Notes: a model not told the origin generated them from the sequence alone. Positions 53,196-62,294 are shown, counted from the stretch's first letter. The stretch is 64,000 nucleotides of DNA from Luteimonas wenzhouensis (GCF_007859305.1 NZ_VOHE01000002.1:596210-660209); one strand, 5' to 3'. Program-made: numbers and translations.

Positions 53196-53205
53196 ACCGT
53201 ACGGT
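53196..53205. promoter_or_regulatory. TetR-type operator palindrome
   Basis: ACCGTACGGT is a perfect 10-bp palindrome placed 2 bases after the -10 box, right over the predicted start point. CCGTACGG-type cores are common TetR-family operators. Binding here would block fadE transcription. Confidence 0.6.
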
Positions 53206-53263
53206 CAGTTCGTCACGCGTCGCTCCCACGCGTGGCGCCACCATCGAGCTGGAGACAAACGTG

Positions 53264-55741
53264 ATGAGCGTCGTGATTCCCTTCCTTGCGGTGCTGCTGG
53301 CCGGCGCGTTCGCCGCCTACCATCGACTGCGGCTCGCGACCTGGGTGGCCATCAGCGCCGTCGTGCTGGCGGCGTGCTGGTTCCTCGGCGCGCACCCCAC
53401 CGCCACCCTGGTGGCCGCGGGCATCGTCGCCGCGGTCGGCGCGCTGCTGCTGTTGCCGTTCCTGCGCAAGCCGCTGGTCACCGCGCCGCTGCTGAAGTTC
53501 TTCCGCAAGGTCCTGCCGCCGCTGTCGCAGACCGAACGCATCGCGCTGGAAACCGGTTCGGTCGGCTTCGAGGGCGAGCTGTTCACGGGCGACCCCGACT
53601 GGGACAAGCTGCTCGGCTACCCGAAGCCGATGCTCACCGAAGAGGAGCAGGCGTTCCTCGACGGCCCGGTCGAGGAACTGTGCCGGATGGTGGACGAGTG
53701 GGAGATCAACCACGTCCGCGCCGACCTGCCCCCGGCGGTGTGGAACTTCATCAAGCAGCACCGCTTCTTCGGCATGATCATCCCCAAGGAGTACGGCGGC
53801 CTCGGCTTCTCGGCGCTCGCCCACCACAAGGTGATCCAGAAGCTTGCCTCCGTGTCGAGCGTGGTCAGCTCCACGGTCGGCGTGCCCAATTCGCTGGGGC
53901 CCGGCGAACTGCTGATGCACTACGGCACCGAGGAACAGAAGCGCTACTACCTGCCCCGCCTGGCGGTGGGCGAGGAGATCCCCTGCTTCGCCCTGACCGG
54001 CCCCTTCGCCGGCTCCGACGCCACCTCGATCCCCGACTACGGCATCGTCTGCCGCGGCGAGTGGAACGGCGAGCAGGTGCTCGGCGTGCGCCTGACCTTC
54101 GACAAGCGCTACATCACCCTGGCGCCGGTGGCCACGCTGATCGGACTGGCCTTCCGCATGTACGACCCGGACGGCCTGATCGGCGACAGGCGCGACATCG
54201 GCATCACCCTGGCGCTGATGCCGCGCAGCACCCCGGGGCTGGAGATCGGCCGTCGCCACTTCCCGCTCAACTCGCCGTTCCAGAACGGCCCGGTGCGCGG
54301 CAAGGACGTGTTCCTGCCGCTGGACCAGCTCATCGGCGGCGTGGACAAGGCCGGCCTGGGCTGGAACATGCTCAACGAGTGCCTGGCCGTGGGCCGCTCG
54401 ATCACCCTGCCCTCCACCGCCAGCGGCGGCACCAAGTGGGCGGCGGTGGTCGCCGGCGCCTATGCCCGCATCCGCAAGCAGTTCGGCCTGTCGATCGGCC
54501 GCTTCGAGGGCGTCGAGGAGGCGCTGGCGCGGATCGGCGGCAAGGCCTACGCCACCAGCGCGCTGTCGCAGGCCACGGCCGCGGCGGTGGACCGCGGCGA
54601 CGTGCCGTCGGTGCCCTCGGCGATCGCCAAGTACCACTGCACCACGATGGGCCGCGAGGTCGCCGGCGACTTCATGGACATCGTCGGCGGCAAGGGCATC
54701 ATCCTCGGCCCGCGCAACATCGGCGGCCGCGCCTGGCAGGCCTCGCCGATCGCGATCACGGTCGAGGGCGCCAACATCATGACCCGCAGCCTGCTGATCT
54801 TCGGCCAGGGCGCGATCCTCTGCCATCCATGGGTGATGAAGGAGATGAAGGCGGCCCAGGACCCGGACCACGCCGCCGGCCTGCGCGAGTTCGACCGCAA
54901 CCTGTTCGGCCACATCGGCTTCGCCATCTCCAACGCGGTGCGCTCGTTCTGGTTCGGCATCACCGGGGCGAAGATCGGCAAGGCGCCCGGCGACGACTAC
55001 ACCCGCCGCTACTTCCGCAAGCTCGACCGCTACTCCGCCAACCTGGCGCTGATGGCCGACGTGTCGATGCTGCTGCTGGGCGGCAAGCTCAAGTTCAAGG
55101 AGTCGCTGTCCGGGCGCCTGGGCGACGTGCTCAGCCACCTGTACATGGCCAGCGCGATGCTCAAGCGCTACCACGACGAGGGCGCGCCGCACTCCGATCG
55201 CACCCTGCTGGCGTGGGCCTTCCACGACAGCGTGCACAAGATCGAGACCGCGCTGTCGGCGGCGCTGCGCAACTTCCCGATCCGTCCGGTGGGCTGGCTG
55301 CTGTGGGCGCTGGTGTTCCCGCTCGGCCGCCGCGCGGTGCCGCCGGGCGACCGCCTGAGCCATCGCGTTGCCGCGCTGCTGATGGCCCCGAACGAGGCCC
55401 GCGACCGCCTGGCCCAGGGCGTGTTCCTGACCCCGGGCCCGAACAACCCGGGCGGCCGGATCAACAGCTACCTGGCCAAGGCCATCGCCGCCGAGCCGGT
55501 GGAGCGCAAATTCCTCAAGGCGCTCAAGAACAGCGACATCGAGGCGCTGGACTTCAGGTCGCAGCTCGACGAGGGCGTGCGCGAGGGCTGGATCACGGCC
55601 GAGGAACGCGCCCAGCTCGAAGAGCTGCGCGAGCTGACCCTCGACGCGATCATGGTCGACGACTTCGACACCGAGGAACTGCGCTCGGCCGGCTACCGCA
55701 ACCTGCCCGATTCCGAACGCGCGCGGCGCGAAGCCGCCTGA
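53264..55741 (+). CDS. fadE: acyl-CoA dehydrogenase FadE
   Basis: An 825-residue acyl-CoA dehydrogenase of the long FadE type (E. coli 814), first step of fatty-acid beta-oxidation. Two N-terminal membrane helices (near 1-20 and 25-70) precede the catalytic part, which has NHVRADLPPAVWNFIKQHRFFGMIIPKEYGGLGFSALAHHKVIQK near 145-190, FALTGPFAGSDATSIPD near 240-256 and GIILGPRNIGG near 480. The C-terminal 250 residues are the FadE-specific DUF1974 region. An in-frame GTG lies just before the ATG (53261) at a slightly better distance from the GGAG. Confidence 0.95.
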   Translation: MSVVIPFLAVLLAGAFAAYHRLRLATWVAISAVVLAACWFLGAHPTATLVAAGIVAAVGALLLLPFLRKPLVTAPLLKFFRKVLPPLSQTERIALETGSVGFEGELFTGDPDWDKLLGYPKPMLTEEEQAFLDGPVEELCRMVDEWEINHVRADLPPAVWNFIKQHRFFGMIIPKEYGGLGFSALAHHKVIQKLASVSSVVSSTVGVPNSLGPGELLMHYGTEEQKRYYLPRLAVGEEIPCFALTGPFAGSDATSIPDYGIVCRGEWNGEQVLGVRLTFDKRYITLAPVATLIGLAFRMYDPDGLIGDRRDIGITLALMPRSTPGLEIGRRHFPLNSPFQNGPVRGKDVFLPLDQLIGGVDKAGLGWNMLNECLAVGRSITLPSTASGGTKWAAVVAGAYARIRKQFGLSIGRFEGVEEALARIGGKAYATSALSQATAAAVDRGDVPSVPSAIAKYHCTTMGREVAGDFMDIVGGKGIILGPRNIGGRAWQASPIAITVEGANIMTRSLLIFGQGAILCHPWVMKEMKAAQDPDHAAGLREFDRNLFGHIGFAISNAVRSFWFGITGAKIGKAPGDDYTRRYFRKLDRYSANLALMADVSMLLLGGKLKFKESLSGRLGDVLSHLYMASAMLKRYHDEGAPHSDRTLLAWAFHDSVHKIETALSAALRNFPIRPVGWLLWALVFPLGRRAVPPGDRLSHRVAALLMAPNEARDRLAQGVFLTPGPNNPGGRINSYLAKAIAAEPVERKFLKALKNSDIEALDFRSQLDEGVREGWITAEERAQLEELRELTLDAIMVDDFDTEELRSAGYRNLPDSERARREAA

Positions 55742-55752
55742 CCGGCCTCCGA

Positions 55753-55776
55753 TCCGCGCGGCGCGCGCCGCGCGGA
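55753..55776. repeat. perfect 24-bp palindrome after fadE
   Basis: TCCGCGCGGCGC followed directly by its reverse complement GCGCCGCGCGGA. It lies 12 bases after the fadE stop, so it may act as an mRNA 3' hairpin. There is no T run. Confidence 0.55.
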
Positions 55777-55850
55777 CCGTTCCCGCGGCCCGCGGCATCC
55801 CGTGGGCCGCGCCACCACTCCGGCACCGCGCAGACCAGGGACGCCACGCC

Positions 55851-56321
55851 ATGGCCCCGCAAGTCCTCCGCCTGTACCAGTCGCTCGAGCGCCGGCCGCT
55901 CGGCAAGTGGCTGTTTTCGCGCCTGGTCTGCCTCAAGGCGCCCTACTTCTCGGGCATTGCCCCGCGCATCGTCGAGCTGCGGCCCGGCCATGGCGAGGCC
56001 ACCATCGCCCACCGCCGGCGGGTGACCAACCACCTGGGTACCGTGCACGCGATCGCGCTGTGCAACCTGGCCGAGTTCATCGGCGGCCTGACCACCGACG
56101 TGAGCCTGCCCGCATCGATGCGCTGGATCCCGCGCGGCATGCAGGTCGAGTACCTGGCCAAGGCGGTGGGCACGATGCGTGCCGTGGCCACCCCGGCCTT
56201 CGCGCCCCACGAGGCCGCGCAGGGCTACGAGCTTCCGGTGGAGGTCGAGGTTGCCGATCCGTCGGGCAAGCCGGTGTTCCGGGCACGGATCGCGATGTGG
56301 ATCTCGCCGCGCAAGGCCTGA
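55851..56321 (+). CDS. DUF4442 hotdog-fold protein
   Basis: A 156-residue protein of the hotdog superfamily (DUF4442, related to acyl-CoA thioesterases and YiiD-type domains): PYFSGIAPRIVELRPGHGEATIAHRRRVTNHLGTVHAIALCNLAEFIGGL near 31-80 is the diagnostic core, with His66 and Asn/Glu residues in the thioesterase position. It lies behind fadE in the same direction, so acyl-CoA turnover is a sensible role. Activity is inferred from the fold. Confidence 0.85.
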   Translation: MAPQVLRLYQSLERRPLGKWLFSRLVCLKAPYFSGIAPRIVELRPGHGEATIAHRRRVTNHLGTVHAIALCNLAEFIGGLTTDVSLPASMRWIPRGMQVEYLAKAVGTMRAVATPAFAPHEAAQGYELPVEVEVADPSGKPVFRARIAMWISPRKA

Positions 56322-56401
56322 CGCCCGCCGCGCCCAGGCCCGCGCGCAATGGCGCGGCGCTGGCGGGGACGGCTGGCTCTGCTGCCGCCGCCCTCGACCA
56401 T

Positions 56402-56477
56402 TGTAGGAGCGGCTTCAGCCGCGACTTCGGCGGTGAAGCTGGATGCATGCCCGGTCGCGGCTCAAGCCGCTCCTACA
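56402..56477. repeat. REP palindrome pair (REPIN-like)
   Basis: TGTAGGAGCGGCTTCAGCCGCGAC at 56402-56425 and its inverted copy ending TCCTACA at 56454-56477 differ at one base only and are separated by 28 bases. Each arm also folds alone through GCGGCTTCAGCCGC. TGTAGGAGC-type REPs are spread through Xanthomonadaceae and Pseudomonas genomes by RAYT transposases. It lies between converging genes. Confidence 0.9.
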
Positions 56478-56503
56478 GAGTCGGGAGCGAGCCGGGGCGC
56501 CCT

Positions 56504-57883
56504 TCAGGCGCGTTCTGCCGCGCCTGCCGCATCGGCGGGTAACGGCCGCTCCGACGGCAGCTTCGCCTCCTCGCGCAGCAGCCGCCAGGCGCTGAAGGTC
56601 ATGGCGGAGGCGATGACGATTCCAGCGCCGAACACGAGGTTCGAACCCAGGGTCGAGAGCGCCTTGTGCATCCAGACGAACACCAGGTCGCCGCCGCGGT
56701 AGATCACGGTGTCGATCGCGGCGCCGGCCTTGTAGCGCCATTCCCGGCCAACCCGGGTGTAGATCGTCTCGCGCGCGGGCTTGGCCAGCGAGAATTCGCT
56801 GGCACGGGTCACCACCTGCACGATCGCCACCAGCACCGGCAGCGGCGAGGCCGCCAGTACCGAGAAGCCCAGCACCACCGCGCCGGCGGGGACCAGGAGC
56901 GCCGGCGCGATGCCGAAGCGCGACAGCAGCGCGCGCGTCACCAGCAGCTGCACCACCAGGGTGAGCGTGTTCACCGCCAGGTCGATGCGGGAGAAGAACG
57001 CGGTGCGCTGCTCGGCGTCGGCGAAGGCCGAACGCGCGATCAGGATCTGCTCGTTGTACAGCAGGGTGCCGACCCCGATCCCCAGCACCACCATCAGCGC
57101 CAGCCAGCGCAGCAGCGGCTCGCGCGCGACCAGCTTCAGCCCCGCCCAGACCTCGCCGCCCATCGGCACCTCGCCGCTGCGCCGGCCGTCGGCCTGCTCG
57201 CGCTGCACGGCGTACGGACGCAGGCGCAGGATGCAGAGCATGCACACCGCCAGCAGCGCGCACGAGACCAGCATCATGTTGGCGATCCCCAGCCGCTGCA
57301 CCAGCAGCCCCGTCAATACCGGGCCCAGGAACGCGCCCACGGTGCCGGCGGCGCCGATGTAGCCGTAGTAGCGCCGCGCCTCGGCATTGCTGTACACGTC
57401 GGCCATGAAGCTCCAGAACACCGCCACCGCGAACAGGTTGAACACGGTCAGCCACAGCACAAAGGCCAGGCCGCGCCCCGCCACCCCGCTGTCGAACAGG
57501 GCGTGGAACACCAGCAGCGTGGCGATGAAGAAGCCGTAGATCACCGGCAGGAACACCCGCCGCGGGAACCGGCTGACCAGCCAGCCGTAGGCCGGCTGCA
57601 GCGCCAGCATCGCCACGAACACCGAGGTGAAGATGAACTGCGGCACGAACTCGCCCAGGGCCACGCCGCGACGGGCGAAGAACTCCACCAGTGCCGGCGG
57701 GAACACCGCGGTGACGTCGCTGGAGGCGACCATCGCCTCGCGCACCGGGCGCAGCACGTAATAGCCGCTGAGCAGGCAGAAGAAGTACAGGAACGACCAC
57801 AGCAGCGGCGGCGACTCGGCCAGCGCGGCGCGCAAGCGCGCGGGACGGCCGGTGCCTGCGGGTTCGTCGATCGGAGTTGCCAT
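56504..57883 (-). CDS. NTT/MFS-type transporter related to ATP-ADP translocases
   Basis: A 459-residue membrane protein with about 12 helices. ALAESPPLLWSFLYFFCLLSGYYVLRPVREAM near 13-50, FFARRGVALGEFVPQFIFTSVFVAMLALQPAYGWL, and ADVYSNAEARRYYGYIGAAGTVGAFLGPVLTG match the Npt1/Npt2-like group, a clade that shares ancestry with ATP/ADP translocases of obligate intracellular bacteria. In free-living bacteria the substrate is not known. The start at ATG 57883 gives the right N-terminal length; the open frame extends further without support. Confidence 0.85.
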   Translation of the reverse strand: MATPIDEPAGTGRPARLRAALAESPPLLWSFLYFFCLLSGYYVLRPVREAMVASSDVTAVFPPALVEFFARRGVALGEFVPQFIFTSVFVAMLALQPAYGWLVSRFPRRVFLPVIYGFFIATLLVFHALFDSGVAGRGLAFVLWLTVFNLFAVAVFWSFMADVYSNAEARRYYGYIGAAGTVGAFLGPVLTGLLVQRLGIANMMLVSCALLAVCMLCILRLRPYAVQREQADGRRSGEVPMGGEVWAGLKLVAREPLLRWLALMVVLGIGVGTLLYNEQILIARSAFADAEQRTAFFSRIDLAVNTLTLVVQLLVTRALLSRFGIAPALLVPAGAVVLGFSVLAASPLPVLVAIVQVVTRASEFSLAKPARETIYTRVGREWRYKAGAAIDTVIYRGGDLVFVWMHKALSTLGSNLVFGAGIVIASAMTFSAWRLLREEAKLPSERPLPADAAGAAERA

Positions 57884-57944
57884 GCCCAGGCCCGGAGCCG
57901 CGAAAACGTTGGCCAATTGTCCCACCATCCGCCACCGGCGCGGA

Positions 57945-57950
57945 TATGCT
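57945..57950 (+). promoter_or_regulatory. -10 box upstream of the GMC oxidoreductase, possibly leaderless
   Basis: TATGCT ends 7 bases before the ATG at 57958; no ribosome-binding site. An in-frame ATG overlaps the box at 57946. Confidence 0.4.
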
Positions 57951-57957
57951 GTGCGCC

Positions 57958-59568
57958 ATGGCCCGGCACGACCGCACGCACCAGTACGACTACGTGGTCG
58001 TGGGCGCCGGGTCCGCCGGCTGCGTCCTGGCCGCGCGGCTCTCGCAGGATCCCGGGGTGCGCGTGCTGCTGCTCGAGGCCGGCCCGCGCGACTGGCACCC
58101 GTTCATCCACATGCCGGCCGGCCTGTCGAAGCTGGTCAACCGCAAGGACGTGAACTGGGACTACAGCACGGCGCCCGAGCCGGGACTGCGCGGACGGCGC
58201 CTGTGGTGGCCGCGCGGACGGGTGCTGGGCGGATCGAGCTCGATCAACGCCATGTGCTACATCCGGGGGGTGCCGGCCGACTACGACGCCTGGGCCGCGG
58301 CCGGCGCCACCGGCTGGCACTGGGACGCGGTGCTGCCCTGGTTCCGCCGCAGCGAGGGCAACACCCGTGGCGCCGACGCCCTGCACGGCGGCGACGGCCC
58401 GCTGACCGTGTCCGACCTGCGCCACGTCAATCCGCTCTCGGAAGCGTTCATCGAGGCCGCAGCCCAGGCGGGCTATCCGCGCAACGACGACTTCAACGGC
58501 CCCCGGCAGGCCGGCGTCGGCCTGTACCAGGTCACCCAGCGCGACGGCGCGCGCTGTTCGGCCGCGGTCGCCTACCTCCACCCCGCGCGCGCGCGACCGA
58601 ACCTCGAAGTGGTGACCGGCGCGCTGGCCCATCGCGTGACGTTCTCGGGTGCGTGCGCCGACGGCGTGGGCTACAGCGTCGGCCGGCGCAGGGTCCACGC
58701 CCGGGCCACGCGCGAGGTGCTGCTGTGCGGGGGCGCTGTCAATTCACCGCAGCTGCTGATGCTCTCGGGCATCGGACCGGCCGACCACCTGCGACAGCAC
58801 GGGATCGAGGTGCTGCACGACGCCCCCGGGGTCGGCGCCAATCTGCAGGACCACCTCGACATCTGCACCCTGTACCGCGCCACGAAGCGGGTCACCTACG
58901 ACCGCGCCAGCGAGCTGCGCATCGCCTTCGACTACTACCTGCGCGGCCGCCGCGGCGCGGGGACCAGCAACATCGCCGAGGCGGGCGGCTTCGTCCGCTC
59001 GGCGCTGGCGCCGGACGCACGCGCCGACATCCAGTTCCACTTCGTCCCGGCGATGCTCGACGACCACGGCCGCAACCGGCTGCCCGGCGACGGCTTCACC
59101 CTGCACGCCTGCTTCCTGCGCCCGCGCAGCCGCGGGCGCATCGCCCTGGCCAGCGCGAACCCGTCCGATCCGCCGCGGATCCAACCGCGGTACCTGTCCG
59201 ACCCGGAGGGCTTCGACCTGCGGATGATGGTCGAGTGCGCGCGCCTCTCCCGCGACATCCTGACCCGGCCCGCCTTCGCCCCCTGGCGCGGCGCGCCGCT
59301 GTTCCCGGACCGCGAAGACCTCGACGACGCAGGCCTGGCCGCCTTCGTCCGCGCCAAGGCCGAAAGCGTGTACCACCCGGCCGGCACCTGCCGCATGGGC
59401 GGCGACGAACTGGCGGTGGTCGATCCGCAGCTGCGCGTGCGCGGGGTCGAGCGGCTGCGGGTGGTGGATGCGTCGGTGATGCCGACCCTGCCGGGCGGCA
59501 ACACCAACGCGCCGGTGATCATGATCGCCGAGCGCGCGGCCGACCTGATCGCCCGGTCGCGCGGTTGA
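57958..59568 (+). CDS. GMC family FAD-dependent oxidoreductase
   Basis: A 536-residue flavoprotein of the glucose-methanol-choline family (choline dehydrogenase/AlkJ-like). The FAD motif YVVVGAGSAGCVLAARL is near 12-28, signature 1 RGRVLGGSSSINAMCYIRG near 83-101, signature 2 GAVNSPQLLMLSGIG near 260-274, and the catalytic His-His pair lies in SVYHPAGTCRMG near 470 and GGNTNAPVIMIAERAA near 515. It oxidises an alcohol; alkanol or choline cannot be distinguished here. Start at 57958 chosen; 57946 is possible. Confidence 0.92.
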   Translation: MARHDRTHQYDYVVVGAGSAGCVLAARLSQDPGVRVLLLEAGPRDWHPFIHMPAGLSKLVNRKDVNWDYSTAPEPGLRGRRLWWPRGRVLGGSSSINAMCYIRGVPADYDAWAAAGATGWHWDAVLPWFRRSEGNTRGADALHGGDGPLTVSDLRHVNPLSEAFIEAAAQAGYPRNDDFNGPRQAGVGLYQVTQRDGARCSAAVAYLHPARARPNLEVVTGALAHRVTFSGACADGVGYSVGRRRVHARATREVLLCGGAVNSPQLLMLSGIGPADHLRQHGIEVLHDAPGVGANLQDHLDICTLYRATKRVTYDRASELRIAFDYYLRGRRGAGTSNIAEAGGFVRSALAPDARADIQFHFVPAMLDDHGRNRLPGDGFTLHACFLRPRSRGRIALASANPSDPPRIQPRYLSDPEGFDLRMMVECARLSRDILTRPAFAPWRGAPLFPDREDLDDAGLAAFVRAKAESVYHPAGTCRMGGDELAVVDPQLRVRGVERLRVVDASVMPTLPGGNTNAPVIMIAERAADLIARSRG

Positions 59569-59590
59569 GGGCGGCCCGCGCCACCGCCGC

Positions 59591-61483
59591 TCAGGCGTGC
59601 TCGAGCATCGGCGGCAGCGGGCAGTGGAACACGCCGCAGATCGTGCGCAGCAGTTCGGCCTCGGCGACCGTCACCTTGCCATCGTGGGAGATCGCGTCGG
59701 TGATCGCCTCCACCGCGACCTGCTTGGCCAGCGGGTCGAGCGCGTCGAGCGGTTCCCACACCGCGTCCAGCGCGAGCACGCCCTCGGCCGGGGGGGCGTA
59801 CGGCAGGTGGTCGCGCGGCAGCACCCGCTGCATGCCGGCCAGGTAGGCGCGCCGCGCGGCGTCCGGATCGCGCGGATGGCCCGCCTGGGCCACGACCGCG
59901 AGCAGGGTCGCGAACTCCTGGCGGACGTTGCCGGGCTTGCGCCGGCCGAAGCGCGCGTAGCGCGACGGATCCAGCGCCTCGCGCAGCTGCACTTCCAGCA
60001 GCCGCCCGAGGCAGTACTCGAACAGCGACACCCGCCCGTCGGCATGGACCACGGCGTGCACGGTATCGAGGAAGGTCGCCAGCTCCGGGCGCGGGCGCAG
60101 GCGCAGGGTCGGGAACGCGAGCGAGGCCAGCGGCAGGCGCAGCATCGGATGCAGCGACGCCAGCGGGCCGTCGCGCAGGCGCCGGGCCTCGGCCGCGACA
60201 CCGACCCCGAGCCGGGCGACGATCTCGCTGCGCTGCAGGTCGGCGACCTCGTCATCCGGCGCCAGCAGCAGCCCCAGCAGCAGCGGCATCGCGCCCTCGC
60301 GCAGCGAGGCCATCGCGCGCAGCTGCCCGGGCAGGCCGGCGACGATCGCGTCGGCGCGGCGGTAGTCCTCCTCGTCCGGGTCGGCCACCTGCGCGGAGAC
60401 CATCGGCGGGGTGAGGTCGATGTCCGCGCCGTGCGCCGGCAGCGGCCCGTGGTCGGCGGGCGCCGCCAGGCCCAGGCGCAGGTCTTCCTCCAGGCCGTTG
60501 GGCGGGCGCGCGAGCCACTGCGCCTTGAGCTGCTCCAGGCCTTCGGGCCGGAAGCCCGGCTCGAGCGCGCGGATGCGCTCGAGGATCGGCGGGTGGGTGG
60601 CGAACAGGCCGCTCAGGCCGGTGCCGTCGCCGAACAGCATGTGGCTGACTTCCTCGGCCTCGGCGCGCGCGGTCAGGCGCGAGCCGTCGTGCAGCCCGGC
60701 GATCTTCTTCAGCGCCCCGGCCAGCCCCGTCGTCTGCCGGGTGAACTGCACCGCCGAGGCGTCGGCCAGCACCTCGCGGCTGCGGCTGACGCCGGCCTTG
60801 ATCATGCGGCCGAAGAACAGGCCCACGTAGCCCACCACCAGCGCCAGCAGCGCGGCGACCAGCAGCGGCATCGCGTTGCGGCCACGCACCGCGGCGCCGT
60901 GCTGGAGGATCTTGCGCCCGATCAGGCCCAGCATCAGGATCCCGAACAGCACCCCGACCAGGCGGATGTTCAGGCGCATGTCGCCGTTGAGGATGTGGCT
61001 GTACTCGTGCGCGATCACGCCCTGCAGCTCGTCGCGGTTGAGCCGGTCGAGCGCGCCGCGGGTGACCGCGATCACCGCGTCGGAGGGCGAATAGCCGGCG
61101 GCGAAGGCGTTGATCCCCGGCTCGTGCTCGAGCACGTAGACCCTGGGCACCGGCACGCCCGAGGCGATCGACATCTCCTCGACCACGTTGCGCAGCCGGC
61201 GCAGCTGCACGTCGGTGGTGTCCTCGGGCACCGGCACCCCGCCCATCTGCAGCGCCACCGAATCGCCGCCGCCACTGAGCGAGGCGGTGCGGTACATCGA
61301 GCCGATGCCGATCACGCCCAGCGCGAGCAGGGTGGACACCGCGAGCAGGGCCGGGTCGCTGCCGAACACCAGCAGCACGCCCAGGTCGACGGCCACCACG
61401 ATGCCGACCACCGCGAGCGCGAACAGCACCACCAGCCGGGTGGTGTTGCGGCGCGCCTGGGCCTGGCGTTCGAAGAAGTTCAT
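59591..61483 (-). CDS. M48 family zinc metalloprotease (HtpX-like) with TerB-like C-terminal extension
   Basis: A 630-residue membrane protease, more than twice the length of HtpX. Residues 1-330 hold four membrane helices and the zinc site His159-Glu160-x2-His163 (HEYSH), with the third ligand in SREVLADASAVQFTRQTTGL near 230-250. After about residue 370 a helical C-terminal domain follows, with features of TerB-like folds (LATFLDTVHAVVHADGRVSLFEY and DAISHDGKVTVAEAELLRTICGVF). It pairs with lemA upstream on the same strand, a very common LemA-M48 unit for membrane-protein quality control. Confidence 0.92.
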   Translation of the reverse strand: MNFFERQAQARRNTTRLVVLFALAVVGIVVAVDLGVLLVFGSDPALLAVSTLLALGVIGIGSMYRTASLSGGGDSVALQMGGVPVPEDTTDVQLRRLRNVVEEMSIASGVPVPRVYVLEHEPGINAFAAGYSPSDAVIAVTRGALDRLNRDELQGVIAHEYSHILNGDMRLNIRLVGVLFGILMLGLIGRKILQHGAAVRGRNAMPLLVAALLALVVGYVGLFFGRMIKAGVSRSREVLADASAVQFTRQTTGLAGALKKIAGLHDGSRLTARAEAEEVSHMLFGDGTGLSGLFATHPPILERIRALEPGFRPEGLEQLKAQWLARPPNGLEEDLRLGLAAPADHGPLPAHGADIDLTPPMVSAQVADPDEEDYRRADAIVAGLPGQLRAMASLREGAMPLLLGLLLAPDDEVADLQRSEIVARLGVGVAAEARRLRDGPLASLHPMLRLPLASLAFPTLRLRPRPELATFLDTVHAVVHADGRVSLFEYCLGRLLEVQLREALDPSRYARFGRRKPGNVRQEFATLLAVVAQAGHPRDPDAARRAYLAGMQRVLPRDHLPYAPPAEGVLALDAVWEPLDALDPLAKQVAVEAITDAISHDGKVTVAEAELLRTICGVFHCPLPPMLEHA

Positions 61484-61606
61484 CGCGACGCGGCGGCGGG
61501 CGGCAGGCAGGTCACGGCCGCGGCGCGCGGCAGCGGACCGGTGGCGACGACGCCACCCGGCCCCCTTCCGCCTGCACTCACCGCGCCCCGACCACGGACC
61601 ACGGCC

Positions 61607-62209
61607 TCAGAACTGCACTTTGGGCGCCTCGCGCACCTCGGCGCGGTCGGCCGGGATCTCGAGCAGCGCGGCCGGCGCGAAGTTGAACATCCCGGCGACG
61701 ATGCTCGACGGGAACACCTCACGCCTGTTGTTGTAGGCCATCACCGCGTCGTTGTAGGCCTGGCGCGCGAACGCGACCCGGTTCTCGGTGCTGGTCAGCT
61801 CCTCGGTGAGCTGCATCATGTTCTGGTTGGCCTTGAGGTCGGGATACGCCTCGACCACCACCATCAGCCGACCCAGCGCGCCGTTGAGGGCGCCCTGCGC
61901 CTGCGCCAGTTCGGCCATCGCCGCCGGATCGCCGGGATTGGCCTTGGCCGCCGCCAGCCCCGCCTGGGCCGCACCGCGGGCCGCGGTCACCGCCTCGAGC
62001 GTGCCGCGCTCATGCGCCAGGTAGCCCTTGGCGGTTTCGACCAGGTTCGGGATCAGGTCGAAGCGGCGCTGCAACTGCACGTCGATCTGCGCGAAGGCGT
62101 TCCTGAACGCGTTGCGCGCGGTCACCAGCCCGTTGTAGATGCCGATCGCCCAACCGCCCACGAGCACCGCGAGCCCGACCAGGACCGCCAGCAGAATCAA
62201 TGCGCTCAC
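61607..62209 (-). CDS. lemA: LemA family protein
   Basis: A 200-residue protein with one N-terminal helix (ALILLAVLVGLAVLVGGWAIGIYNGL) and a helical domain typical of LemA: NAFRNAFAQIDVQLQRRFDLIPNLVETAKGYLAHERGTLEAVTAAR near 34-80 and the C-terminal YNNRREVFPSSIVAGMFNFAPA near 160-182. Located 120 bases upstream of the M48 gene on the same strand; the pair is usually co-transcribed. Divergent from the serine hydrolase gene. Confidence 0.96.
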   Translation of the reverse strand: MSALILLAVLVGLAVLVGGWAIGIYNGLVTARNAFRNAFAQIDVQLQRRFDLIPNLVETAKGYLAHERGTLEAVTAARGAAQAGLAAAKANPGDPAAMAELAQAQGALNGALGRLMVVVEAYPDLKANQNMMQLTEELTSTENRVAFARQAYNDAVMAYNNRREVFPSSIVAGMFNFAPAALLEIPADRAEVREAPKVQF

Positions 62210-62252
62210 GGTGATTCCTCCACTTGTTCATGCAAGTCCGGAAACAGGCGCC

Positions 62253-62258
62253 TATGAT
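62253..62258 (+). promoter_or_regulatory. -10 box of the serine hydrolase gene
   Basis: TATGAT (5 of 6), giving a leader of about 30 bases with AGGGGGCC before the ATG at 62295. Confidence 0.45.
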
Positions 62259-62294
62259 CGCCTGAAGCGAGAGCATACGCAGGGGGCCGACCCG

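Noticed and set aside
53213..55936. A 907-residue minus-strand frame opposite fadE and a 1039-residue plus-strand frame at 52906-56025
   Set aside because: Both are shadows of fadE; their compositions are rich in Arg, Gly, His and Gln and show no domain.
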